64,000 nucleotides of DNA, from NCBI GenBank assembly GCA_034436335.1, contig DAOTVO010000037.1, forward strand, positions 1-64,000, written 5' to 3'. Every line of letters starts with the position of its first letter. Within the stretch, counting starts at the first letter, position 1. The DNA comes from UBA877 sp034436335 (GTDB lineage Bacteria; Chloroflexota; Anaerolineae; Anaerolineales; Villigracilaceae). A program made the translations under genes and the position numbers. The notes below the pieces were generated by a model. That model ran no database searches, was not told the origin of the DNA, and was given only the letters and a program-made list of their open reading frames with translations. This document shows positions 63,623-64,000 of this stretch, piece after piece.

Positions 63623-64000
63623 TTATCTGCGTTCAGCAGCGGCTAACGGCCGTGCCACGATGTAAGCCTTCCAGCCCATCGCTTCCAGCGAGGGGACAAC
63701 CGGGAAGCCGCGCCGCATCCAGCAAATCTGATAACCGGCGGCGGTCAGCGTCTCCCAGGCGGCGCGGGCCGAGTCGGGGCCGTGCAGTTCCATCAACATC
63801 AGCGGACGCGCCTCCGCGAGCAGGCGGCGCATCCCCGGCAGGGCCAGCACTTCGCCGCCCTCGATGTCCATCTTGACGGCCTGCGGCGGCGGGTTGCCCT
63901 GCGCGTAGACGAATTCGTCCAGCGACAGCCCCTCGACCACCGCCTCGGCCTGATACTGCTCCTCCCGTCCCGCCGAGCCTTCGACTTTGCCCATCCCGCC
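63623..64000 (-). CDS. FkbM family methyltransferase, C-terminal part
   Basis: The last 125 codons of a gene that begins beyond base 64000; the ATG-like codon at 63994 lies in the middle of the domain. The FkbM core AVKMDIEGGEVLALPGMRRLL is present, followed by RPLMLMELHGPD and a C-terminal strand. It methylates a sugar or antibiotic-type hydroxyl by homology. Identity of the family is good, function open. Confidence 0.8.
   Translation of the reverse strand, partial: GGMGKVEGSAGREEQYQAEAVVEGLSLDEFVYAQGNPPPQAVKMDIEGGEVLALPGMRRLLAEARPLMLMELHGPDSARAAWETLTAAGYQICWMRRGFPVVPSLEAMGWKAYIVARPLAAAERR

Noticed and set aside
1..64000. CRISPR arrays
   Set aside because: No regularly spaced direct repeats with unique spacers were seen; the repeats present are palindromic words or two-copy elements.

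Overview
The window reads as a contiguous, gene-dense chromosomal segment of a moderately GC-rich bacterium, most likely a member of the Chloroflexota, class Anaerolineae. That placement is an inference. It rests on the rpmB / Asp23-Gls24 / fakA / fakB cluster, the zinc-ribbon L28, a PGI/PMI-type sugar isomerase, a CruF-like carotenoid hydratase, Pro/Thr-rich lipoproteins and exported proteins, and the abundance of short-word intergenic repeats. No 16S rRNA gene or other decisive marker is present. Nearly everything is chromosomal housekeeping or envelope biology. There is no prophage, no integrase and no CRISPR array; the only transposase is a decayed fragment.

Layout. 1-660: start of tuf and three tRNAs (Thr-TGT, Tyr-GTA, Thr-GGT) from one strong promoter. 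690-5.4 kb: a LysM lipoprotein, a TPR membrane protein, and a lipid kinase / SH3 / DUF971 operon. 5.4-10.5 kb: a Ser/Thr kinase with rpe, then rpmB and asp23-fakA-fakB (fatty-acid kinase). 10.5-13.6 kb: Rex, and a beta-helix protein coupled to a carotenoid hydratase. 13.9-18.9 kb: an operon of a protein usually labelled quinate 5-dehydrogenase, a nucleotidyltransferase and a PAP2 phosphatase; then a PIN-TRAM protein and cysS. 19-24 kb: an acyl-CoA ligase, rpsB-tsf with a structured leader, and pyrH. 24-30.5 kb: a sugar isomerase, rsmI, a HAD hydrolase, plsY and a metallo-beta-lactamase-fold hydrolase. 30.6-38.2 kb: a two-component system, a sugar transferase, an alpha-oxoamine synthase, a frameshifted DUF2721 protein and ligA. 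38.2-44.3 kb: a membrane protein plus lytic transglycosylase behind LexA-like boxes, a CYTH-HDAC-VKOR operon, and an antiporter with a PII-like protein.

44.3-49.5 kb holds the most unusual system. It is a five-gene operon of a zinc-ribbon membrane protein, a DUF2207-like exported protein with a Cys-Ala repeat tail, a PqqD-fused SPASM radical SAM enzyme, a PAS protein, and a second radical SAM-like protein that has lost every cluster cysteine. I infer a post-translational modification system acting on the cysteine tail. 49.7-64 kb: a serine hydrolase, cutA, a phosphatase, a methyltransferase, lepB, deoC, tRNA-Glu with an adjacent acceptor/T-arm remnant, pfkA, an ADP-forming acyl-CoA synthetase, msrA, clpC, a MazG-like protein and a partial FkbM methyltransferase.

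Two window-wide signals stand out. First, at least a dozen genes have a -10 box ending only 6-10 nt before the start codon, which implies leaderless mRNAs, while other genes have ordinary Shine-Dalgarno sites. Second, intergenic DNA carries several families of imperfect palindromic repeats. One is a 150-170 bp element with terminal inverted repeats, found in two inverted copies, each sitting directly behind an intrinsic terminator.
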